From contig NZ_AP023356.1 in NCBI RefSeq assembly GCF_018324205.1, positions 558,001 through 622,000 of the forward strand: DNA of 64,000 nucleotides. The letters are read 5' to 3'. Numbering within the stretch: the stretch's first letter is position 1; each line of letters begins with the position of its first letter. The notes under the pieces were generated by a model. It searched no databases, was not told the origin of the DNA, and saw nothing but the letters and a program-made list of their open reading frames with translations. The translations under genes were made by a program, and so were the position numbers. Positions 25,183 to 32,667 of the stretch are shown piece after piece. The stretch is from Actinoplanes ianthinogenes. GTDB lineage: Bacteria > Actinomycetota > Actinomycetes > Mycobacteriales > Micromonosporaceae.

Positions 25183-28100
25183 GCGACGTCTTCGCCGCCG
25201 ATCCCGAAGTCGGGCAGGACCTCGCGGCGGTCGACTGGGCGCGCACCCCGGTCGGGCCGCCGGAGCAGTGGCCGCAGAGCTTGCAGACCGCGGTCAGCAT
25301 CCTGCTGTCGTCACGGTTCCCGATGTGGATGGCCTGGGGTCCCCAGCTGACCTTCTTCTGCAACGCCGCCTATCGCCGCGACACGCTGGGCCGCAAGTAT
25401 CCGTGGGCGCTCGGCCGCCCGGCCAGTGAGGTGTGGGCGGAGATCTGGGGCGACATCGGGCCGCGCATCCAGAACGTGCTCGACACCGGCCAGGCCACCT
25501 GGGACGACAGCCTGCTGCTGTTCCTGGAGCGCTCCGGCTACCCGGAGGAGAGCTACCACACCTTCTCCTACAGCCCGCTGCGCGACGACGACGGCGTGCT
25601 GGCCGGCTTCCTCTGCGTGGTCAGCGAGGACACCGACCGGGTGATCGCCGAGCGGCGGATGGCGACGCTGCGCGACCTCGGGTCGGACCCGAGCGTGATC
25701 CGCACCGAGCAGGAGATCCTCGACTTCGCCAACCAGCAGCTGGAACGCAACCTGCGCGACCTGCCGTTCACGCTGACCTACCTGTACGACGAGACCGGTC
25801 GGCCCCGGCTGCGCTCGTCGTCCGGCATCGCCGCGGACCACCCGGCCGCGCTCGGCGTGCTCACCGCCGCGCCGCGGGCCGGGCTGGTCACCCTCGACGA
25901 TCCGGACCTGCCCGCCGGGGCCTGGCCGGACCCGCCCCGGGAGGCGCTGCTGGTGCCGTTGCTGCGGCAGGGCGACGAGCCGTACGGCTTCTTCGTGGCC
26001 GCCCTCAACCGTTACCGGCCGGCCGACGACGCGTACCGCGGCTTCGTCGAGCTGGCCGCCGGGCACCTGGCCGCCGGGATCTCCGCCGCCCGCAGTTACC
26101 AGGCGCAGCAGCGGCGGGCCGAGGAACTGGCCGAGCTGGACCGGGCGAAGACCACCTTCTTCTCCAACATCAGCCACGAGTTCCGCACCCCGCTCACCCT
26201 GATCATGGGCCCGCTGGACGAGCTGCGGTCCCGGCTCGACGGCGCCGACCAGCAGATCCTCGACGAGCTGGACGTGATGCACCGCAACGGGCTGCGGCTC
26301 GGCAAGCTGGTCAACGCGCTGCTCGACTTCTCCCGCCTGGAAGCCGGCCGGATGCAGGCCCACTTCGAGGCGGTCGACCTGTCCGCCACCACCGCCGAGC
26401 TGGCCAGCGTCTTCCGCTCGGCGATCGAGCGGGCCGGGCTGACCTTCGAGGTGGACTGCCCGCCGCTGCCCGAGCCGGTCCCGGTCGACCGGGGGATGTG
26501 GGAGAAGGTCGTCCTCAACCTGCTCAGCAACGCGCTGAAGTTCACCTTCGACGGCTCGATCCGGGTCACCGTGCGGGCCACCGCCGACCACCGGGCCGAG
26601 GTCGTCGTCGCCGACACCGGCATCGGGGTGGCGCCGGAGGAGATGCCCCGGCTGTTCGAGCGCTTCCATCGCATCGACAGCGCCCGGTCCCGCTCCCACG
26701 AGGGCAGCGGCATCGGGCTGGCGCTGGTCAAGGAACTGGTCGGGCTGCACGACGGCACGATCACCGCGGAGAGCGCGCCGGGGCGGGGCACCACGTTCAC
26801 GATCCGGCTGCCGTTCGGGTCCGGCACGGTGGTGACCGCGGCCGCGGTCTCGGCCACCGCCGAGCCGTTCCTGCAGGAGGCGAACCGCTGGCTGCCGGGT
26901 GATCCGGTCGTCGAGGCGCCGGTCCCGAGCGGCACCGGGGTCGACGTCCTGGTGGCCGACGACAACGCCGACATGCGCGATTACCTGGGCCGGCTGCTGC
27001 GTTCGGCGGGGCACCGGGTCACCACCGCCGGCGACGGCCGGGAAGCGCTCGACGCGATCCGCGCCGACGCCCCCGACCTGGTGATCAGCGACGTGATGAT
27101 GCCCCGGATGACCGGCCTCGAGCTGGTCACGGCGCTGCGCGCGGACAGCCGTACGGCCGGGGTCCCGGTGCTGCTGCTCTCCGCCCGGGCCGGTGAGGAG
27201 GCGTCGATCGAGGGGCTGGAGGCCGGCGCCGACGACTACCTGTTCAAACCGTTCTCGGCGGCCGAGCTGCTGGCCCGGGTGCGCGCCAACGTGGAGCTGG
27301 CCCGGCTGCGCAACCACCATGCCCGGTGGCGGACCGCGCTGGTCGACTCGTTGCAGGAGGCGTTCTTCGTCTGCGACGAGGACGGGGCGGTCATCGAGAT
27401 CAACACCGCGTTCACCGACATGATCGGCTTCGGTCCGGAGGGACTTCCGTACGCCCCGGTCCACCCGTGGTGGCCCGACCCGTCGACCGACGCCGAGGCG
27501 TACGCCCAGGTCTCGGCGGCGTTCGACCTGCTCGTGCAGCACCGCCACGGCGACTACACCATCCCGGTACGCCATCGCGACGGTCACCAGCTGTGGGTGG
27601 CGGCCGCGTTCAACCACGTGCGGGATCCGGAGAGCGGCCGGCGGGTGATCGTCGGGACGTTCCGGGACGTGACCGACGAGCACTACGCCATCCAGCGGGA
27701 GTCGGCGCTGGCGGCGCTGAGCATGCGACTGTCCGAGGCGGACCACCTGGGCGACGCGGTGGCCGGTGCGCTCGACGAGCTGCGCGGCCTGTGGCAGGCG
27801 TCCTACGTGGTCGCCGCGGTCTTCGACGGCGACCCGCCCACCCTGATCAGCACCGACCCCGGCCTGCGCTGGGACGACCTGCCGCAGGACCGGCTGCTCG
27901 CCCTCAGGGACAAGCCGCTGCTCACCCCGGACGGCAGCGGGATCACCCTGGAACATCCGTTTGGCACCATGGTCGTCTGGGTCGGGCCGAGCCACCGCCC
28001 GTTCACCGAGCAGGACCAGACGCTGCTCGCCCTGCTCGCCGGGCACCTCGCCCAGGGCCTGCGCCGGGCGCACCGGATCGACCAGCAGCGGGAGACCGCC

Positions 28101-29168
28101 CTGGCCCTGCAACGCGCCATTCTCGGCCCGGCCCAGCTGCCCGCCGGGTTCGCGGTCCGCTACGAGCCGGCCACCCGCCCGCTCAAGGTCGGCGGCGACT
28201 GGTACGACACCATCCCCCTCCCGGACGGCCGGATCGGTCTCGTGGTCGGCGACTGCGTCGGGCACGGCCTCCAGGCGGCCACCGTGATGGGCCAGCTGCG
28301 TTCCGCCTGCCGTGCCCTGCTGCTGCAGAACGCCAGCCCGGCGCAGACCCTGACCGCGCTGGACCGTTTCGCCGCCCTGCTGCCCGGGGCCAGCTGCGCC
28401 ACCGTGTTCTGCGGCGTGCTCGACCCGGCCGGCGGGCACCTGCGGTACTCGGCGGCCGGGCACCCACCGCCCATCGTGGCGCTCGCCGACGGCACCGTGC
28501 ACCTGCTCGACCAGGGCCGCTCCCGGCCGCTCGCGATCCGCCCGGATCAGTCGCGCGAGGAGGCGGAGTACCACCTGCCCGCCCGTGCCACCCTGCTGCT
28601 CTACACCGACGGCCTGATCGAGCGCCGCCGCCAGCCGCTGACCGTCGGCATCGACCAGGCGGCCGCGGCGGTCCAGCTGGGCCGCCGCACGCCGATCGAC
28701 GACCTGGCCACCGAGGTGATGGAACGGCTCGCCCCGACCGGCGGCTACGACGACGACGTGGCACTGCTGCTCTACCGCCAGCCCGGGCCGCTGGAGCTCG
28801 AGTTCCCGGCCGAGTCGTCCCGGCTCGCGCCGATCCGCACCGCCCTGCGCGGCTGGCTGGAACGCTGCGCGGTGGACCCGGTGACCGCGCAGAACGTGCT
28901 GGTCGCGGCCGGCGAGGCGTGCGCGAACGCGATCGAGCACGGGCACCGCGACCTGACCGGCGGGCTGATCCGGCTGCGGGCCGCGGCGACCGCGGACAGG
29001 TTACGGCTGATCGTGACGGACAGCGGCCGCTGGCGGCACCCGCAGCCGGGCGACAACCCGCACCGCGGACGCGGCATCATGCTGATGCGGGCTTTCATGG
29101 GTGAGGTCACCATCACGACCGGCACCGCCGGGACCATCATCGACATGCAGACGAGGATCGCCTCATGA
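25179..29168 (+). CDS. Hybrid histidine kinase - receiver - PAS/GAF - SpoIIE phosphatase - RsbW-like ATPase
   Basis: A predicted 1329-residue cytosolic signalling protein. In order: PAS-like (about 20-150), GAF-like (170-305), HisKA with NISHEFRTPLTLI (His near 331), HATPase (GSGIGLALVKELVG), receiver (VDVLVADDNADMRDYLGRLL; acceptor in LVISDVMMPRMTG), PAS (715-830), GAF (840-960), SpoIIE/PP2C phosphatase (EPATRPLKVGGDWYDTIPLP; GDCVGHG; DDDVALLLYR), and a C-terminal RsbW-like kinase domain (GEACANAIEHGHRD; GRGIMLMRAFM). It therefore joins two-component and partner-switching modules. GTG start inside the LacI stop; its own stop overlaps the STAS gene (ATGA). Probable output: phosphorylation state of that STAS protein. 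Confidence 0.93.
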   Translation: MSDVFAADPEVGQDLAAVDWARTPVGPPEQWPQSLQTAVSILLSSRFPMWMAWGPQLTFFCNAAYRRDTLGRKYPWALGRPASEVWAEIWGDIGPRIQNVLDTGQATWDDSLLLFLERSGYPEESYHTFSYSPLRDDDGVLAGFLCVVSEDTDRVIAERRMATLRDLGSDPSVIRTEQEILDFANQQLERNLRDLPFTLTYLYDETGRPRLRSSSGIAADHPAALGVLTAAPRAGLVTLDDPDLPAGAWPDPPREALLVPLLRQGDEPYGFFVAALNRYRPADDAYRGFVELAAGHLAAGISAARSYQAQQRRAEELAELDRAKTTFFSNISHEFRTPLTLIMGPLDELRSRLDGADQQILDELDVMHRNGLRLGKLVNALLDFSRLEAGRMQAHFEAVDLSATTAELASVFRSAIERAGLTFEVDCPPLPEPVPVDRGMWEKVVLNLLSNALKFTFDGSIRVTVRATADHRAEVVVADTGIGVAPEEMPRLFERFHRIDSARSRSHEGSGIGLALVKELVGLHDGTITAESAPGRGTTFTIRLPFGSGTVVTAAAVSATAEPFLQEANRWLPGDPVVEAPVPSGTGVDVLVADDNADMRDYLGRLLRSAGHRVTTAGDGREALDAIRADAPDLVISDVMMPRMTGLELVTALRADSRTAGVPVLLLSARAGEEASIEGLEAGADDYLFKPFSAAELLARVRANVELARLRNHHARWRTALVDSLQEAFFVCDEDGAVIEINTAFTDMIGFGPEGLPYAPVHPWWPDPSTDAEAYAQVSAAFDLLVQHRHGDYTIPVRHRDGHQLWVAAAFNHVRDPESGRRVIVGTFRDVTDEHYAIQRESALAALSMRLSEADHLGDAVAGALDELRGLWQASYVVAAVFDGDPPTLISTDPGLRWDDLPQDRLLALRDKPLLTPDGSGITLEHPFGTMVVWVGPSHRPFTEQDQTLLALLAGHLAQGLRRAHRIDQQRETALALQRAILGPAQLPAGFAVRYEPATRPLKVGGDWYDTIPLPDGRIGLVVGDCVGHGLQAATVMGQLRSACRALLLQNASPAQTLTALDRFAALLPGASCATVFCGVLDPAGGHLRYSAAGHPPPIVALADGTVHLLDQGRSRPLAIRPDQSREEAEYHLPARATLLLYTDGLIERRRQPLTVGIDQAAAAVQLGRRTPIDDLATEVMERLAPTGGYDDDVALLLYRQPGPLELEFPAESSRLAPIRTALRGWLERCAVDPVTAQNVLVAAGEACANAIEHGHRDLTGGLIRLRAAATADRLRLIVTDSGRWRHPQPGDNPHRGRGIMLMRAFMGEVTITTGTAGTIIDMQTRIAS

Positions 29169-29470
29169 CCACGCCGCTCACGCTGACCACGGGACAGGAC
29201 GCCCTCGGTACGCCGATGCTCACGGCGGTCGGGGAGATCGACATGAGCAACGCGGAGACGTTCGCCGCGGCGATCGGCGCGGCGGTGCCGGTGGACGGCG
29301 GACCGCTGGTGGTGGATCTGACCGCGGTGGAATACCTGGACAGTGCCGGCCTGGCCACCCTGTTCCACCATGCCGACCACGTCGAGGTGGTCACCGGGCC
29401 GCTGCTGGCGCCCCTGCTGACCGTTTCCGGTCTCGCCGACCTCACCACGGTCCGCACCAATGTTAGTTAA
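29165..29470 (+). CDS. STAS-domain anti-sigma factor antagonist
   Basis: A predicted 101-residue single STAS domain of SpoIIAA/RsbV type. Strand 2 has TAVGEIDMSNAETF and the phosphorylatable Ser is S60 in VEYLDSAGLATLF. In characterised systems an RsbW-type kinase phosphorylates this Ser and a SpoIIE-type phosphatase removes it; both activities are predicted in the protein encoded immediately upstream. The start overlaps that gene's stop by 4 bp, so a 1:1 functional partnership is likely. The target sigma factor is not in the immediate vicinity. Confidence 0.93.
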   Translation: MTTPLTLTTGQDALGTPMLTAVGEIDMSNAETFAAAIGAAVPVDGGPLVVDLTAVEYLDSAGLATLFHHADHVEVVTGPLLAPLLTVSGLADLTTVRTNVS

Positions 29471-29547
29471 TGTTCGTTTGCCACTGTTATCCACCCGTTA
29501 GCGCCGCTCGGCTTGACGTCTGCCGCCCGGCACGGGTTGACTCTGCC

Positions 29548-29563
29548 TGTTCGTGAGCGAACA
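29548..29563. promoter_or_regulatory. Operator-like inverted repeat TGTTCG-N4-CGAACA
   Basis: TGTTCGTGAGCGAACA lies 33 bp before the next start codon, with two further TGTTCG half-sites nearby (29469 and 29574). The orientation is opposite to an actinobacterial LexA box (CGAAC-N4-GTTCG), so SOS control is not inferred. It may bind an unknown regulator or form a short hairpin. Confidence 0.4.
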
Positions 29564-29596
29564 CGTCACAATATGTTCGAGCCCAGAGGAGGCCGG

Positions 29597-30349
29597 ATGC
29601 GCGCGGCCCTCACCGCCAGCCGCTCGATCACCGTCTCGACCGGCGACGGACCGCTCTTCGTCTACTCCTACGGCGCCCCGCGACCAGGCCTGACCGGCGG
29701 CTCGTTGCCCACCCCGATCACCTGGCTGCCGCCGCTCACCGAGCCCGGGAGCGCCACTCACCTGGCGCTCACCGAGCTGTCCGCCACCCCGGACGCGGCC
29801 ACCATCGCGCACCACCTGCGCTGGCCGGCCGTCGACGAGTGGCGCTCGCTGACCACCGTCCCGGCCGGCGACGCCTGGCTGCTGCTGTTCGAGAACACGG
29901 TCACCGACGTCACCGGCCGCCCACTCCCCCTGACCGGCCCGTCGCTGCTGCTGCCGGGGATCACCGCCCCACCCGCGGCCCGCGCCGAGTGGCGGGCCGC
30001 CCACCTGCCCGCCGCCACGGTGGTCGTCGTCGACGACAGCGCCAACCTGGCGCATCCCCCGCACTGGTCGGCCGGGCTGAGCCCGGCGCCGTCCGGCGCC
30101 CTGCTGGGCGCGCATCGCACGGCCGCTTTCCGGTACGCGCTGGTCATCGCCCCACCCGGCCGCCCCGTCGCACCCCTGGCCGCCCTGGGCCGCGCCGCCC
30201 TGGCCGGCCCGGCGCCGGCCCGCGCCGTGGTCTGCCCGGGTGAGCGCACACCCCGCCGGCGCCCGCACTCACCCGGCGCCACCCGGCCCGCGGCCGCCCA
30301 TCACCGGGCGCCTACCGCGCGACAGCGTTGCGCGCCTCGATGGCCCTGA
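29597..30349 (+). CDS. Hypothetical protein, about 250 residues
   Basis: A predicted soluble alpha/beta protein rich in Ala, Pro and Thr. It has strands such as ITVSTGDGPLFVYSYGAPRP and a central AATVVVVDDSANLAHPPHW, followed by GALLGAHRTAAFRYALVIAP. No family is recognised and no catalytic motif is clear. AGAGGAGG precedes ATG 29597 by 6 bp. The last 38 bp overlap the convergent SRPBCC gene, and the Arg/Pro/Ala-rich tail from about residue 215 looks like read-through. A TTTCCGGTACG word lies inside (30127-30137). Confidence 0.6.
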   Translation: MRAALTASRSITVSTGDGPLFVYSYGAPRPGLTGGSLPTPITWLPPLTEPGSATHLALTELSATPDAATIAHHLRWPAVDEWRSLTTVPAGDAWLLLFENTVTDVTGRPLPLTGPSLLLPGITAPPAARAEWRAAHLPAATVVVVDDSANLAHPPHWSAGLSPAPSGALLGAHRTAAFRYALVIAPPGRPVAPLAALGRAALAGPAPARAVVCPGERTPRRRPHSPGATRPAAAHHRAPTARQRCAPRWP

Positions 30350-30764
30350 CCGTGTTGTGCAGCGCCTTGCCCAGCGCGGCCTTCGCGACCGTGCCGAGCA
30401 GCAGCCCGGTCACCTTCCCCCGGAAGTTCTTGCCGTCACGCACCACCACCGCGTCCAGCCGGGTCGTGCCGTCCGGCTGCGGCGTCAGCGTGTAGGTGTG
30501 CCCCGACGCGCCACCCCACAGGTTCGAGTCGGTGGTGGTCATCACGATGCGGCGCGGGTCGGACCAGTCGTAACGCAGCCGCTCCCAGACGCCGCCCGCG
30601 CCCTCGGTGACGTCGGCCCAGCCCGGGCCGGACCCGTGCACCCGCAGGTTGGCGTCCGCGCTGTTCGCGAAGAGCTCCTGCCGCCCGGGCCCGAAGTCGG
30701 TGATCCCGGCGAGCAGTTGCTCGGGGGTCGCGGTGCTGGTCTCGGTGAAGTGGATGGTGGACAT
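30312..30764 (-). CDS. SRPBCC (START-like) family protein
   Basis: A predicted 150-residue protein of the SRPBCC/polyketide-cyclase-like fold. It shows TIHFTETSTATPEQLLAGIT, ERLRYDWSDPRRIVMTTTDS (strands 4-5) and TYTLTPQPDGTTRLDAVVVR, ending in a long amphipathic C-terminal helix (GTVAKAALGKALHNTVRAIE). The fold binds hydrophobic ligands in a deep cavity; no specific ligand is evident. GAGGAGC lies 7 bp before ATG 30764. It is followed downstream by the convergent hypothetical gene. Confidence 0.8.
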   Translation of the reverse strand: MSTIHFTETSTATPEQLLAGITDFGPGRQELFANSADANLRVHGSGPGWADVTEGAGGVWERLRYDWSDPRRIVMTTTDSNLWGGASGHTYTLTPQPDGTTRLDAVVVRDGKNFRGKVTGLLLGTVAKAALGKALHNTVRAIEARNAVAR

Positions 30765-30850
30765 GTCCGGCTCCTCGGGTCGGGCTCTCTCACTGGCACC
30801 CACGAGACTGCCCGCCGTCCACCCCGCTTCGAGCCCGTGCCGGTCCCTGG

Positions 30851-31432
30851 TCACCCCCGGGCCACACCCTGGCCGATCCCCGGCAGGTCCCGCACGAAGG
30901 CGTCGATCGCCACGGTCACCGTCCGCAGCGCCGCCACCGACCGCACCGGATCGCCCGCGAACTCCAGGCTGTGATCGGCGCCCAGCACCTCGCACACCGG
31001 CTGCCCGAACCCGCGCGCCGCAGCCGCGTCCCAGGCCGGGTCCGCATCGCTGCCGACGAGCAGAAACGGCGCCGTCGCGGCGCGCAAATCATCGACCAGC
31101 GGCGAATCGTTCAGCACCGGGGTCAGCCAGACCGCGGGCAACTCCCGCTCCGCGGCCAGGGCGGCCGCGAAAGCGCCCATCGACTTGCCGGCCAGCGCGA
31201 CCCGGGACGCCGTCACGCTGTCCAGGATCGGAGTCAGCTGGGTACGGACGAAGGACCGCTGCTCGGTGAACCACTCCGCGAAGTACCGGCCGGCCCGGCG
31301 CGGTGGCGGCTCGGACCAGCTCACCGGCCGGATCTGCCAGCCGCGACTCGCGAACACCGCGCCGGCGAAGTGCAGAAGCGGCCGCTCCGCGGAGTACGCG
31401 AGGCCGGGAATCAGTATCGCGACCGGATCCAC
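30851..31432 (-). CDS. Small alpha/beta hydrolase (KANL3/Tex30-like)
   Basis: A predicted 193-residue cytosolic serine hydrolase-fold protein. It starts VAILIPGLAYSAERPLLHFA. The nucleophile elbow is ALAGKSMGAFAAALA (GKSMG), the acid is likely D in LLVGSDADPAW, and the base is H in LGADHSLEF. The short chain without a cap domain fits the KANL3/Tex30/dienelactone-hydrolase-like group; the substrate is unknown. GTG 31432 begins 6 bp after TATGAT, a good leaderless promoter. Codon use is native. Confidence 0.85.
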   Translation of the reverse strand: MDPVAILIPGLAYSAERPLLHFAGAVFASRGWQIRPVSWSEPPPRRAGRYFAEWFTEQRSFVRTQLTPILDSVTASRVALAGKSMGAFAAALAAERELPAVWLTPVLNDSPLVDDLRAATAPFLLVGSDADPAWDAAAARGFGQPVCEVLGADHSLEFAGDPVRSVAALRTVTVAIDAFVRDLPGIGQGVARG

Positions 31433-31489
31433 GCCGCGATCATAGGCGGAATGCCCGCCCAGCTCGGGACGGGCATTCCGGACACGGGC

Positions 31490-31669
31490 TCAGGGCCGGG
31501 TGTCGCCGTCACCGGTGCGGCGCTGGGCCTCGTCCACGGCCTTGGCGATGTGCTGGCTGTATTTTCCGCCGGTGCGATCGTCGATCTGCTCGCCGGCCTT
31601 CTCCAGCGCCTGGTCGACCTGCTTGTCGTGCTTGTCGATGAAGTCTTTCGCCTTGTCCAAGAAACTCAT
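31490..31669 (-). CDS. Rv0909/MT0933-like putative antitoxin
   Basis: A predicted 59-residue charged helical protein, MSFLDKAKDFIDKHDKQVDQ and onward, of the MT0933_antitox family (mycobacterial Rv0909-like). Members were proposed as antitoxins but are also found without any toxin and may be stress-related. No SRPBCC-type toxin (Rv0910-like) is directly adjacent. The nearest SRPBCC protein, at 30312-30764, is separated by the small hydrolase gene, an arrangement worth noting because Rv0909-Rv0910 pair an antitoxin with an SRPBCC protein. Start ATG 31669. Confidence 0.78.
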   Translation of the reverse strand: MSFLDKAKDFIDKHDKQVDQALEKAGEQIDDRTGGKYSQHIAKAVDEAQRRTGDGDTRP

Positions 31670-31859
31670 GATCGAAATCCCCTCGACGCTCTGACCGGCA
31701 GGTATGCCCCATCGGGGCAGACCCAAACCGCCACGCCGCGTGGCGGCGCCCGGACGCGCCGCACATGGCGTACGCAATAAGAAGGGTGACAGAAAGACGT
31801 GCCCCGCCGCCCTCTAGAGTTTGCGGCGGTTCGGCAACGCGGTGTGGAAACGAGGCGAC

Positions 31860-32552
31860 ATGCGCTGGTTCCGAGGGCTCGGCAAGAAACGGATCGAACA
31901 GGATCCGATCCGGCAACAGGAGTTGCTGGCCGAGCTCCGGCAACGGTTCGGCCCCCACGCCCCCGGCAAGCTCGCCGCGCAGGCCGGCCAGGCCGCCTCC
32001 CTGCTCACCGGCATCGATGGTGTGGCCGTCGCCGCGACCGTGTTGCGAGAATTCGCTGACGGCGCCTATGCGAACGTGGCGCACCAGAGCGCCGCCCTCG
32101 GGATGCCCGCCGACCGGCGCAACTACCGGCCGCTCTGGGAGTCGGCCGGCAAGCGCCTCAGGTCACCGCTGTTCACCACGCCGCACGGCCTGCACCCATA
32201 TGTGCAGGTCGCCGCCGCGGTCCAGGCCATCGGCGCCCAGCCGGCCGACACGATCCTGGTCACCGCGCCGGTCCCGCTGCTCACGCACATGTTCGAGATC
32301 CTCGACCTCACCCTCGCCGGCTGGGAGTACGGCCGCATCCTCGTCGACGTCGACGGCGCCACCCTCGCGGTCAACCTGATCACCGCCGCGACCGCCGTCC
32401 GCAACGAGATGTCCGACCCGCCGCCGCTCCCCGCCCCGGCCCGCACCCAGATGCGCAGCAACAAGAGCGTCAACGTCCTCGACCCGGCGGTCAGCCGCAT
32501 CGTCGGCCAGTGGAACCCGGGCAAGCAGATGCGCGAGTGCCTCCTGGCCTAA
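31860..32552 (+). CDS. Hypothetical protein, about 230 residues
   Basis: A predicted soluble protein, basic at the N-terminus (RWFRGLGKKRIEQDP) then helical (LLAELRQRFGPHAPGKLAAQ), with a central alpha/beta part (DTILVTAPVPLLTHMFEILD, GRILVDVDGATLAVNLITAA). No recognised family. ATG 31860 has GAGG 5 bp upstream; an in-frame start at 31821 is possible. It ends with TAA at 32550-32552, followed by a TGTACG-motif and a hairpin. Native codon use makes it a likely real gene. Confidence 0.7.
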   Translation: MRWFRGLGKKRIEQDPIRQQELLAELRQRFGPHAPGKLAAQAGQAASLLTGIDGVAVAATVLREFADGAYANVAHQSAALGMPADRRNYRPLWESAGKRLRSPLFTTPHGLHPYVQVAAAVQAIGAQPADTILVTAPVPLLTHMFEILDLTLAGWEYGRILVDVDGATLAVNLITAATAVRNEMSDPPPLPAPARTQMRSNKSVNVLDPAVSRIVGQWNPGKQMRECLLA

Positions 32553-32585
32553 TTCCCCATTGTGTACGCTCTCGTGCCACCACAC

Positions 32586-32658
32586 CCGCAGCAGCCCCGT
32601 CCCGTGGCTCGACGCCCGGCGGTCCCGGCGCCGGACCGCGAGGCCGCGCCGGGCTGAG
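32586..32658 (+). repeat. Dispersed 73-bp element, copy 2 (hairpin with GCGA loop)
   Basis: About 80% identical, without gaps, to 238-310. The stem (32624-32637 with 32642-32653) closes on the same GCGA loop. It occupies most of the 115-bp convergent gap between the hypothetical gene and the phospholipase gene. CCATTGTGTACGC at 32558-32570 occupies the place of the GGTACG motif seen in the other junctions. Confidence 0.6.
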
Positions 32659-32667
32659 CCGGTCGCG

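Noticed and set aside
25311..28946. A 1211-residue open frame on the minus strand opposite the hybrid kinase gene
   Set aside because: It is the antisense shadow of a GC-rich coding sequence: low-complexity Arg/Gly/Pro/Val composition, no domain motifs and no ribosome site.
29548..29563. LexA/SOS box
   Set aside because: The half-sites TGTTCG and CGAACA are in the inverted orientation relative to the actinobacterial LexA consensus.
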